Positions 22,280 to 31,036 are shown, counted from the stretch's first letter. The stretch is DNA of 34,378 bases from Coriobacteriia bacterium (GCA_014859305.1 JACUUM010000028.1:1-34378), one strand, 5' to 3'. Numbers and translations: made by a program. Notes: a model not told the origin generated them from the letters alone.

Positions 22280-23617
22280 TCACTCGGTGCCGTCTGGCCC
22301 CGCCCCGCCACCCTCCCCGCCGGTCTCGAACTCGGCGAAACGCTCCGACAGCGCCGCCGGGGCCTTCACGACCATCTCCGTGCCGTGTTCGGTGTGCCGC
22401 TCGCTCACCACCTGCGCGCGAGCATGCGCGGCATCGACGATGTCGCCCCGGGTGTACGGCACCACGAGCGACATCGTCCGGCTGTCACGGGCGGCCTCCG
22501 TGGAGACACGCCCGGCGAGAGCGTCGAGTCCCTGCCCGGTCAAGGCGGAGACGAACACGGCGTCCGGCCGCCTGGCGCGCAGGCGCGACAACGCCTCGGT
22601 GTCGGCGACGTCGATCTTGTTGAAGACGGTGACCTGGCGCGTGGCCGCGGCCCCTATCTCGCCGAGGACCTCGCTCACGGCGCGGACCTGCTCGCGCCGC
22701 TGAGGGTGAGCCGTGTCCACGACGTGCAGGAGCAGATCCGCCTCGCGCACCTCGTCCAGCGTGGACTTGAACGCCTCGACCAGCCCGTGGGGCAGCTTGT
22801 TGATGAAGCCGACGGTGTCGCTGAGCGTGACGAGCCGTCCCTCGGGGAGCTCCATGCGCCGCGTCGTCGAGTCCAGCGTCGCGAAGAGCATGTCGGCTTC
22901 CAGCGCACCCGCTCCGGTCAGCGCGTTGAGCAGGCTGGACTTCCCTGCGTTCGTGTATCCGACCAGCGAGACGCGGAAGACGCCGGAGGCGGCGCGAGCC
23001 GCGCGCTGCGTGCGGCGCGCGCGCGCGACCTGGGCCAGATCGCGCTTCAGTTCGCCGATGCGCTTCCTGGCGAGGCGGCGGTCGGTCTCGAGCTGCGACT
23101 CGCCGGCGCCGAACCGCGCGCCGCGCCCGCCGCCGAGGCGTTCGCGCTCGAGGTGCCCCCACATGCCCCTCAACCTCGGCAGGAGGTATTGGAGCTGCGC
23201 GAGCTCGACCTGAAGCTTACCTTCACGGCTGGTCGCGTGCATCGCGAAGATCTCGAGGATGAGCGCCGTGCGGTCCACGAGCTTGACCTGCGGGATGAGC
23301 CCCTCGAGATTGTACTGCTGAGACGGTGTGAGGTCCTCGTCGAAGACGATCTGGGTGGCGCGCAGCGACTCCGCCAGTCGCGCGATCTCCTCTGCCTTGC
23401 CGGCCCCGGTGAACGTCCGCGGGTTCGGTTTGTCCATGCGTTGCGTGACCTTGCCGACGATCCGGATCCCCGCCGTCTCGGCGAGCCTGGCCAGCTCCTC
23501 GAGCGACTCGTCGATGCTCCAGCCGTCGCGCGAACCCCCGCGGTCGACGCCCACCAGGATCGCGCGCCCCAGTGCGTCCTCGCGCAACTCCGGCGGTGTG
23601 TACGGTTCTTCTGCCAT
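22280..23617 (-). CDS. hflX: GTPase HflX (ribosome-splitting)
   Basis: A 445-residue ribosome-associated GTPase that dissociates stalled or stressed ribosomes. N-terminal HflX domain (about 15-200: VGKVTQRMDKPNPRTFTGAGK, FDEDLTPSQQYNLE, LVDRTALILEIFA, GGRGARFGAGESQLETDRR). G domain: G1 GYTNAGKSS (220-228), G3 DTVGF (267-271), G4 NKID (333-336). A C-terminal alpha/beta tail follows. Start ATG 23617. It converges with lexA, leaving a 23-bp gap with no obvious terminator. hflX next to lexA is a common arrangement in Gram-positive bacteria. Confidence 0.95.
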   Translation of the reverse strand: MAEEPYTPPELREDALGRAILVGVDRGGSRDGWSIDESLEELARLAETAGIRIVGKVTQRMDKPNPRTFTGAGKAEEIARLAESLRATQIVFDEDLTPSQQYNLEGLIPQVKLVDRTALILEIFAMHATSREGKLQVELAQLQYLLPRLRGMWGHLERERLGGGRGARFGAGESQLETDRRLARKRIGELKRDLAQVARARRTQRAARAASGVFRVSLVGYTNAGKSSLLNALTGAGALEADMLFATLDSTTRRMELPEGRLVTLSDTVGFINKLPHGLVEAFKSTLDEVREADLLLHVVDTAHPQRREQVRAVSEVLGEIGAAATRQVTVFNKIDVADTEALSRLRARRPDAVFVSALTGQGLDALAGRVSTEAARDSRTMSLVVPYTRGDIVDAAHARAQVVSERHTEHGTEMVVKAPAALSERFAEFETGGEGGGAGPDGTE

Positions 23618-23690
23618 GGGGTGTCCGGTCGGGCTCCTCGTCGGGCGGGGACGTGAGCGAGGGAGCTCCGGGGAGATCCTCGCCCGAGGC

Positions 23691-24848
23691 CTACAGGCAG
23701 GTCTCGATGCGGCGTATCGCCTCTTCGAGCCGGTCGTCGGGGGTAGTGAGGCTGATACGGATGTACCCCTCGCCGCTGGGGCCGTACGCCGAGCCGGCTG
23801 CGACGATGACGTTCGCCTCCTCGAGCACGAGCTCGGCGAAGCTCGTCGAAGTGTGCCCCTCGGGGACGCGAGCCCACACGTAGATGGTGCCCTTCGGGGT
23901 CTGAGCTCGCAGGCCGATCCTGGCGAGCGCGGGCATCACGAGGTCGCGGCGGCGCTGGTAGAGCACGTTAAGCGCGTCGATCGAGTCCTGCGGGCCCAGC
24001 AGCGCCTCTATGGCGGCGTCCTGCACCGCGGTGAAGACGCCGGAGTCAATGTTGGACTTGACCGTGCCGAGCGCCTTGATGGCGGTGGGGTTGCCGGCAG
24101 CGAAGGCCACGCGCCAGCCGGTCATGTTGTACGCCTTCGAGCACGAGAAGAGCTCGATCGCGACGTCCTTGGCGCCCGGGCGCTGAAGGAAGCTGGGCGG
24201 CCGGTAGCCGTCGAAGCCGATCTCGGAGTACGCGTTGTCGTGGATGACCAGCAGGTCGTGCTCGCGCGCGAACGCGATCGCGCGGTCGAAGTACTCGTCC
24301 GGGGCGACCGCCGAGGTAGGGTTGTTCGGGTAGCTCAGGAACATCATCCTCGCGCGTGCGAGGACCTCGGCCGGAGCGTTCTCGAAGTCCGCGAGGAAGC
24401 CGTCGTCCTCGGTCATCGGCATGAACCAGCTCTCCGCGCCGGCGAGGATCCCGCCGGTGTGGTAGACGGGGTAGCCGCAGCCGGGCACGAGACAGACGTC
24501 GCCGGGGTCGGCGAACGCGAGGAAGACGTGCGCGATGCCCTCTTTCGAGCCGATGAGCGCCAGCACCTCTTCTTCAGGGTCCACGTCCACGCCGAAGCGT
24601 GTCCTCATCCACCGCGCGCACGCCTTGCGGTACCTCGGCGCGCCGTAGTAGCTCGGGTACCGGTGGTTGGCCGGGTCCTGCACGGCCTCCACGGCCCGCT
24701 CGACGATGTTGCGTGGCGTGGGCGTGTCCGGATCGCCGATGCCCAGGGAGATGACGTCGATGCCCTGGGCGACCTTGGCCGCCTTCTTCCTGTCGATCTC
24801 GGCGAACAGGTAGGGCGGAAGGTTGGCGATGCGGTTCGCGGTGCGCAC
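23691..24848 (-). CDS. dapL: LL-diaminopimelate aminotransferase
   Basis: A 385-residue fold-type I PLP aminotransferase that converts tetrahydrodipicolinate directly to LL-diaminopimelate, bypassing the succinylase/acetylase routes to lysine and peptidoglycan. Seen: RIANLPPYLFAEIDRKKA, GIGDPDTPTP, SYPNNPTSAVA, NAYSEIGFDGY, the PLP lysine in SCSKAYNMTGWR and C-terminal RISLT. The N-terminus matches the DapL/alanine-aminotransferase-like subgroup. The adjacent dapF strongly supports DapL. Start GTG 24848: the preceding sequence has GAGAGGAG nine bases upstream, while the long open frame beyond it runs antisense-like through dapF. A 6-bp hairpin and a TACCAT -10-like hexamer lie in the 101-bp leader. 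Confidence 0.93.
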   Translation of the reverse strand: MRTANRIANLPPYLFAEIDRKKAAKVAQGIDVISLGIGDPDTPTPRNIVERAVEAVQDPANHRYPSYYGAPRYRKACARWMRTRFGVDVDPEEEVLALIGSKEGIAHVFLAFADPGDVCLVPGCGYPVYHTGGILAGAESWFMPMTEDDGFLADFENAPAEVLARARMMFLSYPNNPTSAVAPDEYFDRAIAFAREHDLLVIHDNAYSEIGFDGYRPPSFLQRPGAKDVAIELFSCSKAYNMTGWRVAFAAGNPTAIKALGTVKSNIDSGVFTAVQDAAIEALLGPQDSIDALNVLYQRRRDLVMPALARIGLRAQTPKGTIYVWARVPEGHTSTSFAELVLEEANVIVAAGSAYGPSGEGYIRISLTTPDDRLEEAIRRIETCL

Positions 24849-24949
24849 GGGTACGGGCTCCTCTCGACCTGCGGGAAGCGGGCGGCGGCCCTGACGGCCG
24901 CTCGCACATGGTAGCAGAAGAGCGGGGCCTCCCCGGGCGTCCGGACCCT

Positions 24950-25822
24950 CTACCCCTCCGGCACCCTCACGACTCCCGAGAAGACCTCCTCGGCGGGGCC
25001 GGTCAGGTAGACGTGCTCGTCCTCGGCCCAGCGGACGACGAGCTCGCCGCCGGGAACCTCCACGACCGACTCCCGGCCGGTGAGGCAGGCGAGCACGGAG
25101 GCCACCAGCGTCGCGCATGCACCGGTGCCGCACGCCATCGTCTCCCCCACCCCCCGCTCCCACACGCGGAGGAGGATGCGCTCGGGGCCCTCCGGTCCCT
25201 CGACGACCTGGGCGAACTCGACGTTCGTGCGCTCCGGGAAGACCTCGTGCGTCTCGATGAGCGGGCCGACGGTCTCCACCGGCGCCTCGTCCACGTCGTC
25301 GACCCACACCACGGCGTGCGGGTTGCCCATGTTCACCGCCGTGACCTCGAACGTCCCCGCGGCCGTCTCGATCGGGCACTCGAAGACCTGCTCCCCGGGC
25401 AGCGTGGACGGGATCTCCTCCGGGTGCAGCCGTGGGACGCCCATGTCGACCGTGGCGCTCTCGACGTCGCCGAGAGCGTCGCGCTGCAGCGTCACCTCGC
25501 GCACCCCGCCGAGGGTCTGGACGCGGATCAGTCGGCTCTCCCGCGCGATGATGTCGCGTTCGGCGGCGTACTTGGCGAAGCAGCGCGCGCCGTTGCCGCA
25601 CATCTCGGCCGTGGTGCCGTCGGCGTTGCGGTAGAGCATGGACAGGTCGGCGTCGGGAACGGTGGGCGGCCGCAGGAGGATGAGGCCGTCGGCGCCGACG
25701 CCGAAGTGGCGGTCGCAGAACCACCGGACCGCCGCCTCGTCCAGCTCGACCTCCCCGCCGAGGTCGGCGATGAGGATGAAGTCGTTGCCCAGGCCGTGCA
25801 TCTTCGTGAAGCCGATGTCCAC
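24950..25822 (-). CDS. dapF: Diaminopimelate epimerase
   Basis: A 290-residue PLP-independent epimerase making meso-diaminopimelate from the LL form, the product of DapL encoded just downstream. Both catalytic cysteines are visible in family context: Cys in EMCGNGARC and Cys in MACGTGACA. Other marks are KMHGLGNDF at the start, VGADGLILL, VNMGNPHAV and RTNVEF. Start GTG 25822 has AGGAGG about eight bases upstream. A 12-nt gap to miaA shows the two are co-transcribed. Confidence 0.97.
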   Translation of the reverse strand: MDIGFTKMHGLGNDFILIADLGGEVELDEAAVRWFCDRHFGVGADGLILLRPPTVPDADLSMLYRNADGTTAEMCGNGARCFAKYAAERDIIARESRLIRVQTLGGVREVTLQRDALGDVESATVDMGVPRLHPEEIPSTLPGEQVFECPIETAAGTFEVTAVNMGNPHAVVWVDDVDEAPVETVGPLIETHEVFPERTNVEFAQVVEGPEGPERILLRVWERGVGETMACGTGACATLVASVLACLTGRESVVEVPGGELVVRWAEDEHVYLTGPAEEVFSGVVRVPEG

Positions 25823-25834
25823 GCGCGCCTCCTC

Positions 25835-26854
25835 CTAGCCTCGCTCGACGGTCCCGCCGCGTCTGCCCGATTCTAGCAGCGCCAGCGCCTGGGCGAGCAC
25901 GCCGCCCGGCGCGAGTCCCGTGGCGTCGACCCAGCGGACGCGCGGGTCGGCGCGGAACCACGTGAGCTGGCGCTTCGCGTAGCGTCGCGTGGCGAGCTTG
26001 ACAGCCTCGACCGCGTCGCCCAGGTCCGCTCGCCCCTCCGCGACCGGAACGAGCTCCTTGTACCCGATCGCCTGCGCGGCTGTGAGCGCCTCCCGGTATC
26101 CGGCGTCCAGCAGGGCGCGCACCTCGTCGAGCAGGCCCGCGGCGACCATGGCTTCCACCCGCTCGCCGATACGGGCGTACAGCGCCTCGCGCTCCATCGT
26201 GAGGCCGAGGAACGTCGCGTCGTAGACCGCGCGCCGCTCGGCGAACCCGCGCGCCTGCTCGGCGTAGGAGACGCCCTCCGCCGCCATCTCGAGAGCGCGG
26301 ACCACGCGGCGGACGTTGTTCGGGTGGATGAGCGCCGCCGACGCGGGGTCGATCCCGCGCAGCCGCTCGTGAAGCGCTTCCGGGCCGATCCGGGCGGCCA
26401 GCGCCTCCAACCGCTCCCGCTCCCGTGAGCCGCTCTCGCCGCGCGGGAACTCCAAGTCGTCGATCGCCGCCCGGACGTAGAGCCCCGTCCCGCCCGCGAG
26501 CACCGGCAGCAGCCCCCGAGCGGAGATGTCGGCGACCGCGGCGCGCGCGCAGTCCTGGTAGAGCGCGGCGGAGAACGGCTCGCCCGGCTCGGCGAGGTCG
26601 ATACAGTGGTACGGCACGGCGCGTTCGTCCGGCCGCGGCTTGGCCGTGCCGACGTCCATCCCACGGTAGACCTGCATGGAGTCGGCGCTCACGATCTCGC
26701 CGCCCAGCCGCAGCGCGAGGCCCTCGGCGAGCGCCGTCTTACCGACGGCGGTGGGACCGACGACCGCCAGTACGCGTGCGCCCGCCCCCGGGACCTCCGA
26801 GGAGCTCTCGTCCCCCCTCGGGTGGGGCCGGGCCGTTCCTTCGTCCCGGCTCAC
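25835..26854 (-). CDS. miaA: tRNA dimethylallyltransferase
   Basis: A 339-residue enzyme adding the dimethylallyl group to N6 of A37 in tRNAs reading UNN codons. Walker A GPTAVGKT (residues 33-40), SADSMQVYRGMDVGTAKP, the PYHCIDLAEP block, the GGTGLYVRAAIDDL segment, and the C-terminal RYAKRQLTWFR motif are all present. The first ~28 residues are a hydrophilic extension before the usual start. GTG 26854 overlaps the stop of the MEMO-AMMECR1 gene (GTGA), which fixes the start by coupling, though an internal start cannot be excluded. MiaB, which acts next on the same base, is encoded two genes upstream. Confidence 0.95.
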   Translation of the reverse strand: MSRDEGTARPHPRGDESSSEVPGAGARVLAVVGPTAVGKTALAEGLALRLGGEIVSADSMQVYRGMDVGTAKPRPDERAVPYHCIDLAEPGEPFSAALYQDCARAAVADISARGLLPVLAGGTGLYVRAAIDDLEFPRGESGSRERERLEALAARIGPEALHERLRGIDPASAALIHPNNVRRVVRALEMAAEGVSYAEQARGFAERRAVYDATFLGLTMEREALYARIGERVEAMVAAGLLDEVRALLDAGYREALTAAQAIGYKELVPVAEGRADLGDAVEAVKLATRRYAKRQLTWFRADPRVRWVDATGLAPGGVLAQALALLESGRRGGTVERG

Positions 26855-28230
26855 TCGTACCGGTCCACCCTGAAGCGCTCCAGCAGGACCTCCTCGTGGT
26901 CGGCGATGCCGGCCTTCCGGCGCGCGATGGCCAGCTGGTCCTCGGTGAGCTCCACACCCTCGAGGTCGGGAAGGAGCAGCCCGCGCCGCCACCCGCAGCT
27001 GACGATCACGCCGTAGCGCTTGGGGTCCAGGTCGTCCACCGTGCAGGACTCCGCGGTGTGCAGCACGTCCACCTTCACCTCGAGCTCCGGCAGCTCCTCG
27101 GGGCTGAGCGGGGGGAACCGCGGGTCGCCGGTGGCGGCCTCCAGGGCGTTGCGGACGACCTCGTGGGCGAGGTCCTCGGTGGTCGGACAGATCGTGCCGA
27201 TGCACCCGCGGAGCTGTCCGGAGATGTGCAGCGACACGAACGCGCCGGCCGGACGCGAGAGCAGCGGGTCGTCCCCGGCCTCCGGTTCGAGCACCCGGCC
27301 GTCGCCGACGTAAGCCTCGATCGCGCGTCGCGCGAGCGAGGGCAGTCCCGCCTCCGGTGCGCCCGGCTTCCCGCCCTTGCGGCCGGACTCCGAGGTCGCG
27401 CGGGACTCGACCGCAGCCAGCGTGGGCGGTGCGGCCGCGAGCGCCGTCAGGTAGCCCACGCCCCAGGGAGCCTCGTACGCGAGCAGCCGGGACGCGGCAC
27501 CGGGTATGGCTCCGGAGAGCGTCACGAACGAGCGCAGTCCGCACTCCCCTGCCTCTTCGGCAAGCTCCGGGTCGAGCCGCTCCAGCGCGCCGAGGTCGCC
27601 GTCGCGCACCGCTCCCGCGACGTGCGCGTCGAAGGCCGCGGCGCGCGGCGAGTAGCCGGCCGGCGCGTCGGGCGTGAGGCGGTGACTCAAGTCACCGCTG
27701 GCCACGAATGAGATGCGGCGGTCGAGGCGCTGCGCCGCGGCTCGGACCGACTCGCCGAGGCTGCGGTGGTCGGCCAGCGGCAGCAGCGACAGCGAGAGCA
27801 CCACGAGCGGACGGCGGGCGGCGGGGTCGAGGAAGGACATCGGGACGAGCACGCCGTGGTCGAGCTCGCCGGGCGCGAGCGGTTCCAGCGCGGCGCGGGC
27901 GAGAGCCGGGAGGCCGCGCGCGTCCGCCTCGTCCAGGATCGCAGCGGCCAGTTCCGTGTCGATGGCGGCGTCTGAGCGCACGTTCACCGCGCCGAACGAG
28001 GCGAGCGACCCGGACGCGCGCGGCGAGGTCTCGACCACGAAGGCGTCGCGCAGCGCCGGCGCGTGCGGGGACATGACGACCACGCTCTCCGGGTCGAACG
28101 CGGCGACGGCCTCCGCGGCCGCGCGCATCGCCTCGATCGACGCCGAGGTCGAGGCCGCTCGCTCGCGGCCGACCTCGGGAACCATGATCGGGGGATGCGG
28201 CGCGATGACCCCGAAGACGTCGAAGGACAC
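26851..28230 (-). CDS. MEMO1/LigB-like domain fused to AMMECR1 domain (AmmeMemoRadiSam proteins B+A)
   Basis: A 459-residue fusion. Residues about 1-265 form a MEMO/LigB-type domain (FGVIAPHPPIMVPEVG, VVMSPHAP, LDHGVLVPMSFL, FVASGDLSH), with His residues at positions that bind metal in extradiol dioxygenases. Residues about 295-459 form an AMMECR1 domain (GAFVSLHISGQLRGCIGT, DLAHEVVRNALEAATGDPRF, ELEVKVDVL). In other genomes these two are encoded with a radical SAM enzyme as the AmmeMemoRadiSam trio, whose biochemical role was unsettled as far as I know. No radical SAM partner of that type is in the window. It lies between miaB and miaA and overlaps miaA, so a link to RNA modification is possible but speculative. 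Start GTG 28230. Confidence 0.9.
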   Translation of the reverse strand: MSFDVFGVIAPHPPIMVPEVGRERAASTSASIEAMRAAAEAVAAFDPESVVVMSPHAPALRDAFVVETSPRASGSLASFGAVNVRSDAAIDTELAAAILDEADARGLPALARAALEPLAPGELDHGVLVPMSFLDPAARRPLVVLSLSLLPLADHRSLGESVRAAAQRLDRRISFVASGDLSHRLTPDAPAGYSPRAAAFDAHVAGAVRDGDLGALERLDPELAEEAGECGLRSFVTLSGAIPGAASRLLAYEAPWGVGYLTALAAAPPTLAAVESRATSESGRKGGKPGAPEAGLPSLARRAIEAYVGDGRVLEPEAGDDPLLSRPAGAFVSLHISGQLRGCIGTICPTTEDLAHEVVRNALEAATGDPRFPPLSPEELPELEVKVDVLHTAESCTVDDLDPKRYGVIVSCGWRRGLLLPDLEGVELTEDQLAIARRKAGIADHEEVLLERFRVDRYE

Positions 28231-28260
28231 CTTCCCCTCGCCTCCCCTCTTCCGGCGGTG

Positions 28261-29625
28261 TCACGCGCGGGCCACGCCGCTCGCCGGCTCGCGCCGGGCC
28301 CTCACGCGGCCCAGCAGGAACCAGGTTTGCGCCTCCTGGACCTCCACGTCAAGGAAGGTGCCGGCGAGCTCCTCGGCTCCGTGTCCCTCGATCGGTGCGT
28401 GCACGACCTTGTTCGTACCCGTGCGGCCGACGAGCATCGACGCGTCGCGCTTGGAGCTCCCCTCCACGAGCACCTCCTGGACGGTGCCGACGTAGGGCAC
28501 GTTCTTCGCCAGCGCCGAGGTCCCGACGGCCTCCACGAGCCGGTCGAAGCGCTCCTGCGCGACCTCCCGCGGAACGCGTCCCTCCAGGCGGGCGGCCGGC
28601 GTTCCCTCCCTCGGCGAGTAGATGAACGTGAAGGCCTGGTCGTATCGCGCCGTATCGACGACGCGCAGCGTGTCGGCGAAGTCGGGCTCGGTCTCCCCGG
28701 GGAAGCCTACGATGACGTCGGTGGAGAGCGCGAGGTCGGGCATCGCGTCGTAGAGGCGCTCCACGAGCGCCAGGTAGTCGCGCCGCGTGTAGCGGCGGTT
28801 CATGGCGGCGAGGATGCGGTCGGAGCCGGACTGAACGGGCAGGTGCAGGTGGCGGCACACCTGCGGCGTCTCGACCATGGCCTCGACCGTTTCCTCGGAG
28901 AGGTCCTTCGGGTGGCTGGTGGTGAACCGTACCCTCGGCACGCCGGTGGCGGCCACCTCCCGCAGCACGCGGGCGAAGGCCGGGTCGCCGTAGAGGTCGC
29001 GGCCGTAGCTGTTGACGTTCTGGCCAAGCAGCGTGATCTCGCGCACGCCGTCGGCGGCGAGGCGCTCGACCTGGGCGACGATCTCCGGGAGCGGCCGGCT
29101 GCGTTCGCGTCCGCGCACGTGGGGCACGATGCAGTAGCTGCAGAAGTTGTCGCAGCCGACGGTGATCGGCACCCACGCGTGCCACACGTGCTCCCGGGCG
29201 TCGGGCAGGTCGCTCGTGAACCCGCCGGGGTCCGGGGCGTCCAGCACCTCGACGACCGGGCCCCGAGCTTCGGCTGCGGAGGCCAGCAGCGCCGGCAGGC
29301 GCGCGACGTTGTGCGTCCCGAAGACCACGTCCACGTGCGGGAGCCGGCCGAGCAGCCGCTCGCCGTCGCGCTGTCCGACACAGCCCCCCACGGCGATCAG
29401 GACGCCGGGCCTCCCGCCGGCCTTGAGCGACTTCAGCGCGGAGACCTGGCCGTGCAGGCGCTCGTCGGCATGCTCCCGCACGCAGCAGGTGTTGAAGACG
29501 ATGACGTCCGCGTCGCGCGGGTCCTCAGCGGGCCGCATGCCCTGCGCCGACAGCAGCCCCGCGATGCGCTCGGAGTCGTGCTTGTTCATCTGGCACCCGA
29601 AGGTGCGGACGTGGAAGGTCCTCAT
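28261..29625 (-). CDS. miaB: tRNA-2-methylthio-N6-dimethylallyladenosine synthase
   Basis: A 454-residue radical SAM methylthiotransferase that adds the 2-methylthio group to i6A37. The N-terminal UPF0004 domain has the auxiliary-cluster cysteines Cys11 (FGCQMN), Cys47 (FNTCCVRE) and Cys82 (VGGCVGQ). The radical SAM site CDNFCSYC has Cys158, Cys162 and Cys165. A C-terminal TRAM domain (about 375-440; VGTVQEVLVEG) binds tRNA. FNTCCVRE has the extra Cys48 often seen in MiaB. Start ATG 29625 gives the canonical MRTFHVRTFGCQMNKHDSE beginning. There is no Shine-Dalgarno, and a TACGAT hexamer ends nine bases upstream, compatible with a nearly leaderless mRNA. Confidence 0.96.
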   Translation of the reverse strand: MRTFHVRTFGCQMNKHDSERIAGLLSAQGMRPAEDPRDADVIVFNTCCVREHADERLHGQVSALKSLKAGGRPGVLIAVGGCVGQRDGERLLGRLPHVDVVFGTHNVARLPALLASAAEARGPVVEVLDAPDPGGFTSDLPDAREHVWHAWVPITVGCDNFCSYCIVPHVRGRERSRPLPEIVAQVERLAADGVREITLLGQNVNSYGRDLYGDPAFARVLREVAATGVPRVRFTTSHPKDLSEETVEAMVETPQVCRHLHLPVQSGSDRILAAMNRRYTRRDYLALVERLYDAMPDLALSTDVIVGFPGETEPDFADTLRVVDTARYDQAFTFIYSPREGTPAARLEGRVPREVAQERFDRLVEAVGTSALAKNVPYVGTVQEVLVEGSSKRDASMLVGRTGTNKVVHAPIEGHGAEELAGTFLDVEVQEAQTWFLLGRVRARREPASGVARA

Positions 29626-29634
29626 GGCGCGCGT

Positions 29635-29640
29635 ATCGTA
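29635..29640 (-). promoter_or_regulatory. Possible -10 for (near-)leaderless miaB transcript
   Basis: TACGAT on the - strand (TAnnnT), nine bases before the ATG. No good -35 was found and the gene lacks a Shine-Dalgarno. Confidence 0.35.
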
Positions 29641-29713
29641 GCATGCGGGATGCCGAGGAGCGGCAGGCACGGGGCGATGAAGGAGCGTGCGCCCGGCGGC
29701 ACTCGGCGCGGGC

Positions 29714-30550
29714 CTACGCCTTCGCGTCACCTCGGCGCCCCGCGGCCTCGCGCAGCTCGTCGAGCACCCAGTCCGGCACGCCCGCCGCGCCCAGGGCGCA
29801 GCCCGGTCCCTGCCCCGGGCCGTGGTAGTCGGAGCCTCCCGTGATCACGAGCCCGAGGTCGCGGGCCAGGCGGGCGTAGCGCTCGCGAGTGGGGGCGTCG
29901 TGCTCGCCGTGGAAGGCCTCCAGTCCCCCGAGCCCGGCTGCCGCGAGCATCTCGATGAGGTCGTCCACCCGCGTCACGCCGGGATGCGCGAGAACGGCCA
30001 CCCCGCCCGCCTCCCTGATGAGCCTCACGGTGTCCTCCGGGGGCGTGGCCGGCTTCGGGACGTAGAAGGGCTTGCCGCGCCCCACGTAGCGCCGGAAGGC
30101 CTCCTCCACGGTATCGGCGTGCCCCGCGTCCACGAGCGCGCGGGCGACGTGCGAGCGGCCTACGGCTCCGCCGTCCGCGAGACGCAGCACGTCGCCGAGC
30201 TCGAGGTCGTGTCCGGCCTCCACGAGGGCTTCCACCATCCGTTCGGCCCTTCGCAGCCGAGCGGCGCGCAGCCGCGTGAGCTCGACGAGGAACGCCTCGC
30301 GGGTGTGTTCGATGAAGTAGCCGAGGACGTGGATGGAGCGGCCCTCATGGCTCGCGGACAGCTCCACCGCCGGCACCAGCGTGATACCGGCGTCGTCGGC
30401 CTCGTCCAGTGCGGCGTCGAGACCGGACACCGAGTCGTGGTCGGCGATGGCGAGGGCGCCGAGGCCGAGGTGCGCGGCATGCCTCACTATGTCGCGCGGC
30501 GCGACGGTGCCGTCGGAAGCGGTGGAGTGCACGTGGAGGTCGAGCGGCAC
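29714..30550 (-). CDS. PHP-domain phosphoesterase (RNase AM-like)
   Basis: A 278-residue PHP-family metal phosphoesterase. Metal ligands are visible as HVHSTASDGT (His6, His8, Asp13), ADHDSVSG, a Glu in PAVELSA, HVLGYF, VLAHPGV and GGSDYHG. The layout matches the YciV/Rnm-type proteins (3',5'-nucleoside bisphosphate phosphatase and 5'-3' exonuclease acting on RNA 5' ends) rather than DNA polymerase PHP domains. Start GTG 30550 gives the typical M-PLDLHVH beginning. It is separated from spoVS by 16 nt, so it is likely in the same transcript. An RNA role fits the neighbouring rny and miaB but is not shown. Confidence 0.9.
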   Translation of the reverse strand: MPLDLHVHSTASDGTVAPRDIVRHAAHLGLGALAIADHDSVSGLDAALDEADDAGITLVPAVELSASHEGRSIHVLGYFIEHTREAFLVELTRLRAARLRRAERMVEALVEAGHDLELGDVLRLADGGAVGRSHVARALVDAGHADTVEEAFRRYVGRGKPFYVPKPATPPEDTVRLIREAGGVAVLAHPGVTRVDDLIEMLAAAGLGGLEAFHGEHDAPTRERYARLARDLGLVITGGSDYHGPGQGPGCALGAAGVPDWVLDELREAAGRRGDAKA

Positions 30551-30566
30551 CTCAGCCGCGCTCCTC

Positions 30567-30848
30567 TCAGGTGCTCGTACGGCGCATGTCCCGCGGTTCG
30601 ACGAGCAATCGGATCGCGGTGCGCTCCTCGCCGTTGATGACGATGTCGGCGAAGGCCGGGACGCAGGTGAGCTCGAGGCCCGAGGGGGCGATGAACCCCC
30701 GGGCGATCGCGATCGCCTTGACCGCCTGGTTGAGCGCGCCGGCGCCAACGGTCTGGATCTCGACCGCGCCCTGTTCCCGGATCACGCCCGCCAGGGCGCC
30801 GGCGACCGAGTTCGGGTTCGACTTGCTGGAGACCTTCAGGACCTCCAC
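30567..30848 (-). CDS. spoVS: Stage V sporulation protein S family (SpoVS)
   Basis: A 93-residue SpoVS, almost entirely conserved-type sequence: EVLKVSSKSNPNSVAGALAG, VEIQTVGAGALNQAVKAIAIARGFIAP (given here only as landmark blocks), then FADIVINGEERTAIRLLVEPR. SpoVS is small, soluble and has an Alba-like nucleic-acid-binding fold. In Bacillus it affects septation and coat assembly, but homologues are common in non-sporulating bacteria, so presence here does not imply sporulation. Start GTG 30848 with GGAGG six bases upstream. Its neighbours PHP, GHKL ATPase and rny are a frequently seen set in Actinomycetota/Bacillota, as I recall. Confidence 0.96.
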   Translation of the reverse strand: MEVLKVSSKSNPNSVAGALAGVIREQGAVEIQTVGAGALNQAVKAIAIARGFIAPSGLELTCVPAFADIVINGEERTAIRLLVEPRDMRRTST

Positions 30849-30991
30849 CCGTTCCTCCCTGCTGCGATGAGCCTGTGACCTGAAGTGCGTGTCTGGTGTG
30901 TACGCGACCGTCGCGCCGACTCGCGCCAGCGCCGCGCTCCTGCACGTATGCGGGTCTCGCTATGGCAGAACCTGGTAGTGTCCCGTGAAGG

Positions 30992-31000
30992 AGTATAGCA
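30992..31000 (-). promoter_or_regulatory. Putative spoVS promoter -10
   Basis: TGC-TATACT on the - strand is a strong extended -10 (30992-31000). No clear -35. It implies a leader of about 135 nt before the spoVS start. Confidence 0.5.
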
Positions 31001-31016
31001 GGTCGCAAGCGCGGGG

Positions 31017-31036
31017 ACGCCTGCGATCGCAGGCGT
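31017..31036. terminator. 20-bp perfect palindrome after the GHKL ATPase gene
   Basis: The half-site ACGCCTGCGA is followed directly by its reverse complement. It lies 20 nt after the ATPase stop on the - strand and just upstream of the spoVS -10. It could form a terminator stem (no T-run) or be an operator. Confidence 0.45.

Noticed and set aside
24849-25961. Upstream extension of the dapL frame through dapF
   Set aside because: The residues are Arg/Gly/Pro-rich without similarity, and dapF occupies the same DNA in another frame with all motifs. The dapL start with a ribosome site is at 24848.
30567-30848. Presence of spoVS as evidence that the organism forms endospores
   Set aside because: SpoVS homologues are widespread in non-sporulating bacteria and no other sporulation gene is seen here.
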